Source of the DNA: Bacteroidota bacterium
GTDB lineage: Bacteria > Bacteroidota > Bacteroidia > Flavobacteriales > Flavobacteriaceae
Direction of reading: 5' to 3'
Length of the DNA: 22,536 nt
NCBI GenBank assembly: GCA_023386255.1
Contig: JAEWKB010000121.1
Coordinates: 1-22,536, forward strand
Both the position numbers and the translations under genes were made by a program. The notes under the pieces are model-generated. The model did no database searches and was not told the DNA's origin. It was given only the letters and a program-made list of their open reading frames with translations. This document shows positions 1 through 8,471 of this stretch, piece by piece (position 1 is the first letter of the stretch; the number at the start of each line of letters is the position of its first letter).

Positions 1-2
1 GA

Positions 3-1178
3 TGTGCGACGCCGCCTCGGCCGGCATGGGCGTGGCACAAGCTCGATGCTAAATCAACAGGCCCTGCGCTAAGGGGGGTTGCTGATAAGCACGACCGTGC
101 CTGGTTGTACAAGTGGGTTAGGAACAGCAGTGAGATGATCAAGGCAGGTGACCCTGTTGCGGTGAAACTTTTTGCTGAGAACAACAATGCGGTTATGACC
201 CCATTCCCGCAGCTTACCGATGCGGATATTGACAATATTCTTGCTTATACTTCCCAGCCTAAAGAGCAGGTTGCTCCTCCTGGTGGAAATCAGGGTGGTG
301 CGGGTGTAGCTGCAGGTGCTAACGAGGGTGGTATATCAAATACGATAATTCTTGGTGCGCTTATCCTTGTTCTGGCGGTGCTTATCACTATGCTTTACCT
401 TGTTACAAGGACGCTTAAAAGGGTTGTGGAGGCAAAAGATATTGAAGTGGTTAAGGCTGACTCTACTATTTCTCTTTGGAGGGCTTATGCAAAGAACCAG
501 TTCCTGGTGTTGGTAACGGTTATATTGCTAATGCTTTCGGGAGCTTATTTTATTTACGGCTACCTTATGCAGGTGGGTGTTGACCAGGGTTATGAGCCTG
601 TGCAGCCTATACATTTCTCACATAAAATTCACGCCGGAGATAACGGTATCGACTGTAAATATTGCCACTCTGCAGCAAGGGTAAGTAAAAATGCAGGTAT
701 ACCATCACTAAATGTGTGTATGAACTGTCATAAAAACGTTTCAGAATTCCAGGGTGATAAAGATTCTACATATGTAGAATATTCAAAAGAATTCTATACT
801 GCTGAGATACAAAAACTTTACAACGCTGTAGGGTGGGATAAAACAGCCCAGAAATATACCGGAAAGCAAAAGCCTGTTAAGTGGGTCAGGATACATAACC
901 TTCCTGATTTTGCGTACTTCAACCACTCACAGCACGTTTCGGTTGCAGGTGTAGAGTGCCAGACATGCCACGGCCCTGTAGAAACATTTGAGATAATGAA
1001 ACAACATTCTCCTTTAACAATGGGCTGGTGTATTAACTGCCACCGTGAAACTGATGTTAAGGTTGAAGGCAACGACTACTACAAGAAAATCCACGATGAG
1101 CTTGCTAAGAAGTACGGCGTGCAGAAACTTACTGCTGCCAACATGGGAGGTACGGAGTGTGGAAAATGTCACTATTAA
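3..1178 (+). CDS. actA: Alternative complex III multiheme cytochrome c subunit ActA (5' partial)
   Basis: Multiheme c-type cytochrome of the quinol-oxidising alternative complex III; it relays electrons on the periplasmic side. The frame is open from base 3 with no upstream stop, so the N-terminus lies outside the window. The first part (to about base 235) is the tail of a monoheme cytochrome c domain ending in the typical TGPALRGV and MTPFPQLTDADIDNILAY stretches. Two hydrophobic segments follow (about 330-405 and 500-575), then a five-heme domain with CXXCH motifs at 654 (CKYCH), 717 (CMNCH), 957 (CQTCH), 1029 (CINCH) and 1158 (CGKCH). The CXXCH expected just before HKLDAKSTGPAL at about base 36 is not readable: the sequence there gives Trp-His, and the first 30 bases are oddly GC-rich. 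It is followed 32 bases later by actB. The family call is firm; the exact N-terminus is unknown. Confidence 0.9.
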   Translation, partial: CATPPRPAWAWHKLDAKSTGPALRGVADKHDRAWLYKWVRNSSEMIKAGDPVAVKLFAENNNAVMTPFPQLTDADIDNILAYTSQPKEQVAPPGGNQGGAGVAAGANEGGISNTIILGALILVLAVLITMLYLVTRTLKRVVEAKDIEVVKADSTISLWRAYAKNQFLVLVTVILLMLSGAYFIYGYLMQVGVDQGYEPVQPIHFSHKIHAGDNGIDCKYCHSAARVSKNAGIPSLNVCMNCHKNVSEFQGDKDSTYVEYSKEFYTAEIQKLYNAVGWDKTAQKYTGKQKPVKWVRIHNLPDFAYFNHSQHVSVAGVECQTCHGPVETFEIMKQHSPLTMGWCINCHRETDVKVEGNDYYKKIHDELAKKYGVQKLTAANMGGTECGKCHY

Positions 1179-1210
1179 TCAATTTTTAAGAAGCTAATAT
1201 CTATATACAA

Positions 1211-4200
1211 ATGGCATCAAACAAAAAATACTGGCAAAGTGTTGAAGAGCTAAATGAAAACAGCTCTATTGTTGAGACGCTAAGAAACAATGAGTTTGTT
1301 GAAGAAATTCCGACTGATGAATTTCTTGGTGATAAAGAAGCCTTATCGTCTTCATCAACAAGCCGTCGTGACTTTTTGAAATACGTTGGGTTCAGTACTG
1401 CCGCAGCATCTCTTGCAGCGTGCGAAGGACCTGTTATCAAGTCTATACCTTATGTAGTTCAACCTGAAGAAATCATTCCGGGTGTTGCAGATTACTATGC
1501 TACAACTATGGCTGATGGTTTCGATTTTGCTAACATATTGATTAAAACCCGCGAAGGCCGTCCTATCAAAGTAGAGAACAACTACCTTCCGGGATCTAAA
1601 ATAAAAGCTAATGCAAGGGTTTATGCGTCAGTACTTTCGTTGTATGACAGCATGCGCCTTAAGCAGCCGATGATAGCAGGTAAGCCTGCATCCTGGGAAG
1701 AGGTTGACAGCCGTGTGAAGACTGCTTTAAGCCAGGCCAACGGGGGGCAGATAGTATTGCTTACAAATACTATGGCAAGCCCTTCTACAGATAAGCTTAT
1801 TGCTGAGTTTGGTGCAAAATATCCAAACTTCAGGCATGTTGTTTATGATGCGGTATCTGAGTCGGGTGCGCTTGATGCTTACCAGGCTGTATATGGAGAA
1901 AGGGCTTTAGCTGATTACGATTTTTCAAAGGCTGATGTTATCGTTTCTGTCGGTGCTGATTTCCTTGGTGACTGGCAGGGCGGCGGATGCGACACCGGCT
2001 ATGCCCAGGGCCGTATCCCTAAGAATGGCAAAATGTCCAAGCATATACAGTTTGAGGCTAACATGTCGCTTTCCGGAGCTAATGCCGACAGGCGAGTTCC
2101 AATGACTGTTACCCAGCAAAAATATGCGCTTGTTCATATTTACAATGCTATAACAGGATCTTCTGTAAGCGTTCCTAAGATTGAAGGAAAGCCGGGTGAG
2201 GATGTTGTGAAGGCTGCACAGCAGCTGAAAGCAGCAGGTTCACGTGGTGTTATCGCTACAGGCCTTGATGATATTAATGCTCAGCTTCTTGTAATCGCTA
2301 TTAACAACGCTCTTCAGTCTCAGGCTTTCAATCCGGGTGTTGCGCGTTACGTAAGGAAAGGTGATGCCAAAGCGGTTGCCCAGCTTGTTAATGATATGAA
2401 GGCAGGTGCGGTTAACACGCTTATAATGAGTGGAGTTAACCCTGTTTATACACTTGCTGACAGTGCCGGTTTTGTTGAAGGCCTTAAAAAAGTAAAACTA
2501 TCTGTTGCATTCTCTATGAAAGAGGATGAAACATCATCTAAAACTACAATAGCTGCTGCAGCTCCGCATTACCTTGAATCATGGGGCGATGTAAGCATTG
2601 CAAAAGGTTATTACAGCGTAATGCAGCCTACTATCCGCCCGCTGTTCAATACAAGGCAGCTTCAGGATGCATTGCTTAAATGGTCAGGTAACCCTATGGA
2701 GTACTATGACTATCTTAAAGCTTCATCAGCAGGTTTCGTTACAGGTAAATCATGGAACCAGCTGGTTCACGATGGTGTAAATGTTGCCGAGACTTTACCT
2801 ACTGCTACTGCCAACGGCGCTGACTTTGGCGGTGCCGCTGCAAGGCTGGCTGCTGCTAAGCCAATGGGTGGGCTTGAGCTTGTGCTTTATACTAAAATAG
2901 GTATGGGTGACGGCCAGCAGGCAAACAACCCGTGGCTTCAGGAATTTGCTGATCCTGTAACAAGGGTAACTTGGGACAACTATGTAACAGTATCGCGTTT
3001 TGATGCTGACAAGCTTGGCATTAGGAACTATAACGTAGCAAACGGCGGATTGAACGGAAGCTATGTAACCATTAAGGCAGGCGGTAAAACGCTTCAGAAA
3101 GTACCGGTAATCATTCAGCCTGGACAGGCAAGAGGTACAATGGGGCTTGCGTTTGGTTATGGCAAAAAGGAAGGTATGAAGGAAGAAATGCAGGTAGGTG
3201 TTAACGCTTACACGCTTTATAACAACTTCAGCCAGGTACAGCCGGCCGAAATTACTGTAGAAGCAGGTGACCATGAATTTGCCTGTGTTCAGCTTCAAAA
3301 AACATTAATGGGTAGGGGAGATATCGTTAAAGAAACCACCCTTGAAATATTCAATACAAAAGACGCTGCTGATTGGAATGTTGTCCCTGTAGTGTCTTTA
3401 GATCACAAAGAAGTTCCGGCTGCTTCGGTTGACCTTTGGGAATCGTTTGACAGGACTGTGGGCCACCACTTTAATTTATCTATTGACCTTAATGCCTGTA
3501 CAGGATGTGGCGCGTGTGTAATTGCATGCCACGCTGAAAACAACGTACCGGTTGTAGGTAAGAGTGAGGTGAGGAGAAGCCGCGATATGCACTGGCTGCG
3601 TATTGACAGGTATTATTCTTCTGAAGATACATTTGCTGATGATGTTAAAGTTAAGCAAAGTGCATCGGGATTATTTGATTCTATCGAGAAGTTCGATAAT
3701 ATGGAAGACCCTGCAGAAAACCCGCAGGTGGTATTCCAACCGGTATTCTGCCAGCACTGTAACCATGCGCCTTGTGAAACTGTTTGTCCAGTTGCGGCAA
3801 CATCACACGGCCGCCAGGGCCAAAACCACATGGCTTACAACCGTTGTGTGGGTACCCGTTACTGTGCAAACAACTGTCCTTACAAAGTGCGTCGTTTCAA
3901 CTGGTTCCTTTACAACAAGAATGAGGAGTTTGACTACCACATGAATGATGACCTGGGCCGTATGGTACTAAACCCTGATGTTAACGTACGTTCAAGAGGT
4001 GTTATGGAGAAATGTTCACTATGTATCCAGATGACACAGTCTACCATACTTAAGGCTAAGAGGGAAGGCCGTGAGGTACGTAAGGATGAATTCTATACAG
4101 CCTGTTCTGAAGCCTGCGGAAGCGGAGCCCTTACCTTTGGTGATGTTAACAATCCTGAGGATACTGTTACCAAACTGAAAGAAAGTGACAGGATGTACCA

Positions 4201-4264
4201 CCTACTGGAACATATAGGTACTAAACCGAATGTATTCTTCCACGTTAAGGTAAGAAATGTATAG
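1211..4264 (+). CDS. actB: Alternative complex III iron-sulfur subunit ActB (molybdopterin-oxidoreductase-like fused to ferredoxin domain)
   Basis: Large peripheral subunit of alternative complex III, 1017 residues. Residues about 80-740 resemble the molybdopterin-oxidoreductase fold; ActB of characterised complexes carries no molybdenum cofactor. The C-terminal ferredoxin-like part holds the cluster ligands: CxxCxxCxxxC at C763/766/769/773, C847/C850/C855/C859, C879/C885/C889, and C935/C938 with C965/C969, enough for four iron-sulfur clusters. A Tat-like motif SRRDFLK starts at residue 51 and is followed by a hydrophobic stretch and a lipobox-like LAAC at Cys71. The protein is therefore probably exported by Tat and lipid-anchored, after a roughly 50-residue N-terminal extension that is common in this group. 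The ATG start leaves 32 bases after actA, with no Shine-Dalgarno sequence. It lies between actA and actC in the standard act order. Confidence 0.95.
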   Translation: MASNKKYWQSVEELNENSSIVETLRNNEFVEEIPTDEFLGDKEALSSSSTSRRDFLKYVGFSTAAASLAACEGPVIKSIPYVVQPEEIIPGVADYYATTMADGFDFANILIKTREGRPIKVENNYLPGSKIKANARVYASVLSLYDSMRLKQPMIAGKPASWEEVDSRVKTALSQANGGQIVLLTNTMASPSTDKLIAEFGAKYPNFRHVVYDAVSESGALDAYQAVYGERALADYDFSKADVIVSVGADFLGDWQGGGCDTGYAQGRIPKNGKMSKHIQFEANMSLSGANADRRVPMTVTQQKYALVHIYNAITGSSVSVPKIEGKPGEDVVKAAQQLKAAGSRGVIATGLDDINAQLLVIAINNALQSQAFNPGVARYVRKGDAKAVAQLVNDMKAGAVNTLIMSGVNPVYTLADSAGFVEGLKKVKLSVAFSMKEDETSSKTTIAAAAPHYLESWGDVSIAKGYYSVMQPTIRPLFNTRQLQDALLKWSGNPMEYYDYLKASSAGFVTGKSWNQLVHDGVNVAETLPTATANGADFGGAAARLAAAKPMGGLELVLYTKIGMGDGQQANNPWLQEFADPVTRVTWDNYVTVSRFDADKLGIRNYNVANGGLNGSYVTIKAGGKTLQKVPVIIQPGQARGTMGLAFGYGKKEGMKEEMQVGVNAYTLYNNFSQVQPAEITVEAGDHEFACVQLQKTLMGRGDIVKETTLEIFNTKDAADWNVVPVVSLDHKEVPAASVDLWESFDRTVGHHFNLSIDLNACTGCGACVIACHAENNVPVVGKSEVRRSRDMHWLRIDRYYSSEDTFADDVKVKQSASGLFDSIEKFDNMEDPAENPQVVFQPVFCQHCNHAPCETVCPVAATSHGRQGQNHMAYNRCVGTRYCANNCPYKVRRFNWFLYNKNEEFDYHMNDDLGRMVLNPDVNVRSRGVMEKCSLCIQMTQSTILKAKREGREVRKDEFYTACSEACGSGALTFGDVNNPEDTVTKLKESDRMYHLLEHIGTKPNVFFHVKVRNV

Positions 4265-4304
4265 AGCAACAAGTAAATATTAATAAGAAACAATATAAAG
4301 GATT

Positions 4305-5726
4305 ATGTCGTCTCATTACGAAGCACCCATTAGAAAACCTTTAATTATAGGTGACAAAAATTTCCACGATGTAACAGTAGATGTTGCAAGGCCGGTGGAA
4401 GGCAGGGCCAACAAGCAATGGTGGATTGCTTTCTCTATTGCGCTTGCCGCTTTCCTTTGGGGTGTAGGCTGTATAGCTTATACCGTGGCTACGGGAATTG
4501 GAGTATGGGGATTAAATAAAACAATTGGCTGGGCCTGGGATATTACCAACTTCGTTTGGTGGGTAGGTATCGGCCACGCAGGTACGCTTATCTCTGCGGT
4601 ACTGTTATTATTCCGCCAGAAATGGAGGATGGCCATCAACCGTTCTGCGGAGGCCATGACCATCTTCTCGGTAGTACAGGCCGGTTTGTTCCCTGTGTTC
4701 CACATGGGCCGCCCATGGTTAGGCTACTGGGTACTTCCAATCCCTAACCAGTTCGGTTCGCTATGGGTAAACTTCAACTCACCGCTACTTTGGGACGTAT
4801 TCGCAATCTCAACATACCTTTCTGTATCGCTTGTATTCTGGTGGACAGGGCTTCTGCCTGACTTTGCAATGCTTCGCGACAGGGCTATTACTCCTTTTAC
4901 GAAAAGAGTATATTCAATATTAAGCTTCGGATGGAGCGGCCGCGCAAAAGACTGGCAGCGTTTTGAAGAAGTATCACTTGTACTTGCGGGCCTTGCAACT
5001 CCGCTTGTACTTTCGGTACACACTATTGTATCGTTTGACTTTGCTACATCGGTAATACCGGGCTGGCACACTACCATCCTTCCGCCATACTTCGTTGCGG
5101 GTGCAATCTTCTCAGGTTTCGCGATGGTAAACACGCTTCTTATTATCATGAGGAAGGTATCAAATCTTGAAGCTTACATCACCATACAGCACATAGAGCT
5201 TATGAACATCATTATCATGATCACCGGTTCTATTGTGGGTATAGCTTATATTACAGAGCTTTTTGTAGCATGGTATTCAGGTGTTGAATATGAGCAGTAT
5301 GCGTTCCTTAACAGGGCTACAGGTCCTTACTGGTGGTCTTACTGGCTGATGATGACATGCAACGTGATCTCTCCGCAGGTTATGTGGTTCAAAAAGATCC
5401 GTACCAGCATCATGGCTTCATTCATCATTTCACTTGTAGTGAACGTAGGTATGTGGTTTGAGCGTTTTGTAATTATCGTTACTTCACTGCACAGGGATTA
5501 CCTTCCGTCATCATGGACAATGTTCCAGCCTACGTTTGTAGATGCCGGTTTCTATATTGGTACCATTGGTTTCTTCTTTGTGCTTTTCCTTCTTTACTCA
5601 AGAACCTTCCCGGTTATTGCACAGGCAGAAGTTAAATCTATCATGAAATCATCCAGCGAAACCTATAAGAAACAAAGGGAGCAGCACGGACACGATAATC
5701 ATTCACATTCAGAACATAATCATTAA
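4305..5726 (+). CDS. actC: Alternative complex III quinol-oxidising membrane subunit ActC (NrfD/PsrC family)
   Basis: Polytopic membrane protein of the NrfD/PsrC family, 473 residues, the subunit that binds and oxidises menaquinol in alternative complex III. It has about ten hydrophobic segments, beginning with WWIAFSIALAAFLWGVG near residue 39. The NrfD-type motif VWWVGIGHAGTLISA lies near residues 84-98, and the conserved FPVFHMGRPW follows at about 127-136. The C-terminal tail is hydrophilic and ends in a cluster of six histidines (EQHGHDNHSHSEHNH). It starts 40 bases after actB and ends 4 bases before actD, so it is co-transcribed with both. The family also includes ActF, encoded further down the same operon, which is a paralogue of this protein. 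Confidence 0.95.
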   Translation: MSSHYEAPIRKPLIIGDKNFHDVTVDVARPVEGRANKQWWIAFSIALAAFLWGVGCIAYTVATGIGVWGLNKTIGWAWDITNFVWWVGIGHAGTLISAVLLLFRQKWRMAINRSAEAMTIFSVVQAGLFPVFHMGRPWLGYWVLPIPNQFGSLWVNFNSPLLWDVFAISTYLSVSLVFWWTGLLPDFAMLRDRAITPFTKRVYSILSFGWSGRAKDWQRFEEVSLVLAGLATPLVLSVHTIVSFDFATSVIPGWHTTILPPYFVAGAIFSGFAMVNTLLIIMRKVSNLEAYITIQHIELMNIIIMITGSIVGIAYITELFVAWYSGVEYEQYAFLNRATGPYWWSYWLMMTCNVISPQVMWFKKIRTSIMASFIISLVVNVGMWFERFVIIVTSLHRDYLPSSWTMFQPTFVDAGFYIGTIGFFFVLFLLYSRTFPVIAQAEVKSIMKSSSETYKKQREQHGHDNHSHSEHNH

Positions 5727-5730
5727 GATC

Positions 5731-6255
5731 ATGAGCAATAAAGTATTACACGTACTATACAATGATGATGATATCCTGATGGACGCAGTAAAACAAACGC
5801 GTTCGGCTCATCATCACATTGAAGAAATTTATACGCCATTTCCGGTTCACGGGCTTGATAAAGCTATGGGCCTGGAGCCTACAAGGATAGCTATTGCATC
5901 ATTCTTATATGGTTTGGTTGGGCTTAGTGTTGCCATTACCATGATCCGTTATATGATGATTGCTGACTGGCCGCAGGATATTGGCGGTAAACCCAGCTTC
6001 AGCTTCATCCAGAACATGCCCGCTTTTGTTCCGGTTATGTTCGAGATGACAGTGTTCTTTGCAGCGCACTTAATGGTTATCACTTTTTATATGAGGAGTA
6101 AATTATGGCCTTTTAAAAAAGCTGAAAATCCTGATATCAGGACTACGGATGACCATTTCCTTATGGAAGTTGCTGCTCACGGAGATGTTGACCAGCTGGT
6201 TTCATTCTTTGAAAACACAGGTGCTGTGGAAGTTAAAGTAATTGAAAAGCATTAA
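5731..6255 (+). CDS. actD: Alternative complex III subunit ActD (DUF3341 family)
   Basis: Small membrane subunit of alternative complex III, 174 residues, of the DUF3341 family. The N-terminal roughly 55 residues are soluble and contain the family's typical IEEIYTPFPVHGLDKAMGL stretch. Two transmembrane segments follow, about residues 56-76 (IAIASFLYGLVGLSVAITMI) and 98-119 (MPAFVPVMFEMTVFFAAHLMVI), then a soluble tail with the conserved DDHFLMEV sequence. The protein has no cofactor ligands; in known complexes it packs against ActC and ActB. The ATG is 4 bases after the actC stop, and actE starts 6 bases after its own stop, indicating tight translational linkage. Confidence 0.93.
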   Translation: MSNKVLHVLYNDDDILMDAVKQTRSAHHHIEEIYTPFPVHGLDKAMGLEPTRIAIASFLYGLVGLSVAITMIRYMMIADWPQDIGGKPSFSFIQNMPAFVPVMFEMTVFFAAHLMVITFYMRSKLWPFKKAENPDIRTTDDHFLMEVAAHGDVDQLVSFFENTGAVEVKVIEKH

Positions 6256-6261
6256 CAGGAT

Positions 6262-6807
6262 ATGAAAGTATTATATAAAATAGCATTATTGGTAAGTGTA
6301 TCTGCAGCGGTTACATCTTGTTTTAACAAGAAAGAGCCAAACTACCAGTATTTTCCTAACATGCAGTACTCTGTGGCCTATGAAACGTATTCGGAATCGG
6401 ATGCTTTTCCAAACGGTAAGGAAGGGCAGCTTCCTGCAAAAGGTTCTGTTCCGCGTGGTTTCACTCCTTATGAGTATGAAAACTCTACAGCCGGATATGA
6501 ACTGGCTAAGGCTAACCTAAAATCGCCGCTTGACAGTCTTAAGATAGATGAAGCCAAAGGAGAACAATTGTACACAATATATTGCGCTGTTTGCCATGGC
6601 GATAAAGGTGACGGTAAAGGAAACCTTGTGAAGAGGGAAAAATTCCTTGGTGTGCCAAACTATAAAGACAGGGCTGTTACTGAAGGCAGTGTGTTCCATG
6701 TTATAACCTACGGGCTTAATGCAATGGGATCGCACGCTAACCAGTTAACCCAGGAAGAGCGTTGGCAGGTTACGCATCATGTAATGAAACTAAGGAGTCA
6801 ATTATAA
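6262..6807 (+). CDS. actE: Alternative complex III monoheme cytochrome c lipoprotein ActE
   Basis: Monoheme c-type cytochrome, 181 residues, a lipid-anchored periplasmic subunit of alternative complex III that passes electrons towards the oxidase. The N-terminus is a lipoprotein signal peptide with lipobox VTSC; Cys20 would be the first residue of the mature protein. One heme motif is present, CAVCHG at residues 108-113, followed by KGDGKGN. The likely axial methionine is Met155 in GLNAMGSHANQL. The C-terminus ends in the usual helix EERWQVTHHVMKLR. The gene sits 6 bases after actD and 25 bases before actF. Length and domain order fit the family; no defects are visible. Confidence 0.94.
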   Translation: MKVLYKIALLVSVSAAVTSCFNKKEPNYQYFPNMQYSVAYETYSESDAFPNGKEGQLPAKGSVPRGFTPYEYENSTAGYELAKANLKSPLDSLKIDEAKGEQLYTIYCAVCHGDKGDGKGNLVKREKFLGVPNYKDRAVTEGSVFHVITYGLNAMGSHANQLTQEERWQVTHHVMKLRSQL

Positions 6808-6832
6808 TTGTAGAACACTGAAAGCATAAAAT

Positions 6833-8452
6833 ATGTACACATTTTCAAGTAAATTAAAAACTTTTTCTTTTATCCTGATGATCTTGGGTGTTCTTGGGAT
6901 TGGATATAGTTTTTTTACTGCACCTAAGACCGTTGAGGACGTAGAAAAAATTTTAGCAGCAGATGCCCATCATGACGGCCACCACGGTGATGCCGCGCAC
7001 CATGATGCGACCGATAATGCTTCTAAAGATGCACATGTTCATACAACACAGGATGTTCACTCCAACGATGCACAACAAAAAGACGCTACAGACCACCCTA
7101 TACATGATGATCAGGACCATGATGAAAATGCCGACAGGCATATAACCGGTACTCCAGGCAATGAAGGTGTTGCTGATGCAAAGGGCGCTGAAGCAGACAC
7201 AGTTAATGCTGCTCAGGAAATGCCGGCCGCACATAGTGAAGTTGCTCATGATGACCATGATGGCCATGGTCACGATGCTGCCGAAGCTTCTCATGCTGCG
7301 CACGGTGCTGATGCGCATGCTGAGCATGACGCACATGCTGAACACCAGGAGCACCTTGAACACGTGCTTCACCAGCTGCAAAACAAGCCTTGGGCTGCTG
7401 TTTATGTTGCTGCCATATTTTTTATGCTTATCTCTTTAGGAGCGCTTGCATTTTATGCTATTCAATATGCCGCACAGTCAGGCTGGTCTCCAATTCTTTT
7501 CAGGGTTATGGAGGGTATTACAAGCTACCTGCTGCCGGGCTCAATTATATTCTTTATCTTACTGCTTCTGGGTGCTTTCCATGTACACCACCTTTTTGTG
7601 TGGATGGATCCTGAAGTAGTAAAAGAAGATGCTTTAATACAGGGTAAATCAGGCTACCTGAACATACCGTTCTTCCTTATCAGGGCTGTAATATTCCTTG
7701 CCGGATGGAACCTATACCGTTATTTCTCAAGAAAGTACTCTCTTGCCAATGATGAAGCTTCTGATATTTCCTTCTACAAGAAGAATTTCAAATTGTCAGC
7801 TTCTTTCCTTGTGTTCTTTATCGTGACTGAATCAATAATGTCATGGGACTGGATCATGTCTGTTGACCCGCACTGGTACAGTACGCTTTTTGGATGGTAT
7901 GTGTTTGCAAGCTTCTTTGTAAGCGGAATCACAACTATTGCCATGATTACTGTTTTCCTTAAGTCACAGGGCTTCCTTCCGCAGGTTAATACAAGCCACC
8001 TGCATGACCTTGCCAAGTTTATGTTCGGTATCTCAATTTTCTGGACATACCTTTGGTTCTCACAGTTCATGCTTATGTGGTATGCCAACATTCCTGAAGA
8101 GGTAACTTATTTTGTAACCCGTATTGAAGAGTACAACCTGCCTTTCTTTGGCATGCTTGCCATGAACTTTGTATTCCCTGTACTTATATTATTGAACACA
8201 GACTTTAAACGCCTGTCATGGATTATTGTTATGGCCGGTATTGTTATCCTTTGCGGACACTATATCGACTTCTTCAACATGATTATGCCGGCAACGGTGG
8301 GTGACCAGTGGTTTATTGGTGCGGGTGAGATAGGATCAATACTTTTCGTCTTCGGATTGTTCATATTTGTTGTATTCACTGCCTTAACTAAAGCTCCGCT
8401 TATTGTTAAGCGTAATCCTTACCTTGAGGAAAGTAAGCATTTTCATTATTAA
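6833..8452 (+). CDS. actF: Alternative complex III membrane subunit ActF with long histidine-rich loop
   Basis: Polytopic membrane subunit, 539 residues, paralogous to ActC in the NrfD-like family. The first hydrophobic segment is at about residues 9-29 (KTFSFILMILGVLGIGYSFF). About 140 hydrophilic residues follow (roughly 43-182), dominated by His, Asp, Ala and Glu, with about 27 histidines in many AH, DH and HH pairs. The remaining transmembrane segments start at PWAAVYVAAIFFMLISLGAL (about 186) and include the conserved SWDWIMSVDPHWYSTLFGWY at about 339-358. Without the loop the protein would be close to 400 residues, the usual core size. If the N-terminus is cytoplasmic, the loop is periplasmic, where it could bind metal; that role is inference. 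It is 25 bases after actE and 19 bases before coxB. Confidence 0.93.
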   Translation: MYTFSSKLKTFSFILMILGVLGIGYSFFTAPKTVEDVEKILAADAHHDGHHGDAAHHDATDNASKDAHVHTTQDVHSNDAQQKDATDHPIHDDQDHDENADRHITGTPGNEGVADAKGAEADTVNAAQEMPAAHSEVAHDDHDGHGHDAAEASHAAHGADAHAEHDAHAEHQEHLEHVLHQLQNKPWAAVYVAAIFFMLISLGALAFYAIQYAAQSGWSPILFRVMEGITSYLLPGSIIFFILLLLGAFHVHHLFVWMDPEVVKEDALIQGKSGYLNIPFFLIRAVIFLAGWNLYRYFSRKYSLANDEASDISFYKKNFKLSASFLVFFIVTESIMSWDWIMSVDPHWYSTLFGWYVFASFFVSGITTIAMITVFLKSQGFLPQVNTSHLHDLAKFMFGISIFWTYLWFSQFMLMWYANIPEEVTYFVTRIEEYNLPFFGMLAMNFVFPVLILLNTDFKRLSWIIVMAGIVILCGHYIDFFNMIMPATVGDQWFIGAGEIGSILFVFGLFIFVVFTALTKAPLIVKRNPYLEESKHFHY

Positions 8453-8471
8453 TATTTAAAGAAATAAACAA

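Noticed and set aside
1..35. Sequencing adaptor at the left edge
   Set aside because: GCCGCCTCGGCC looks adaptor-like, but the match is short and no vector could be confirmed by eye; reported only as an odd contig edge.
1211..4264. A molybdenum oxidoreductase enzyme (formate dehydrogenase or nitrate reductase type)
   Set aside because: The fold is similar, but the act gene order and fusion to a four-cluster domain identify ActB, which in characterised complexes has no molybdenum cofactor.
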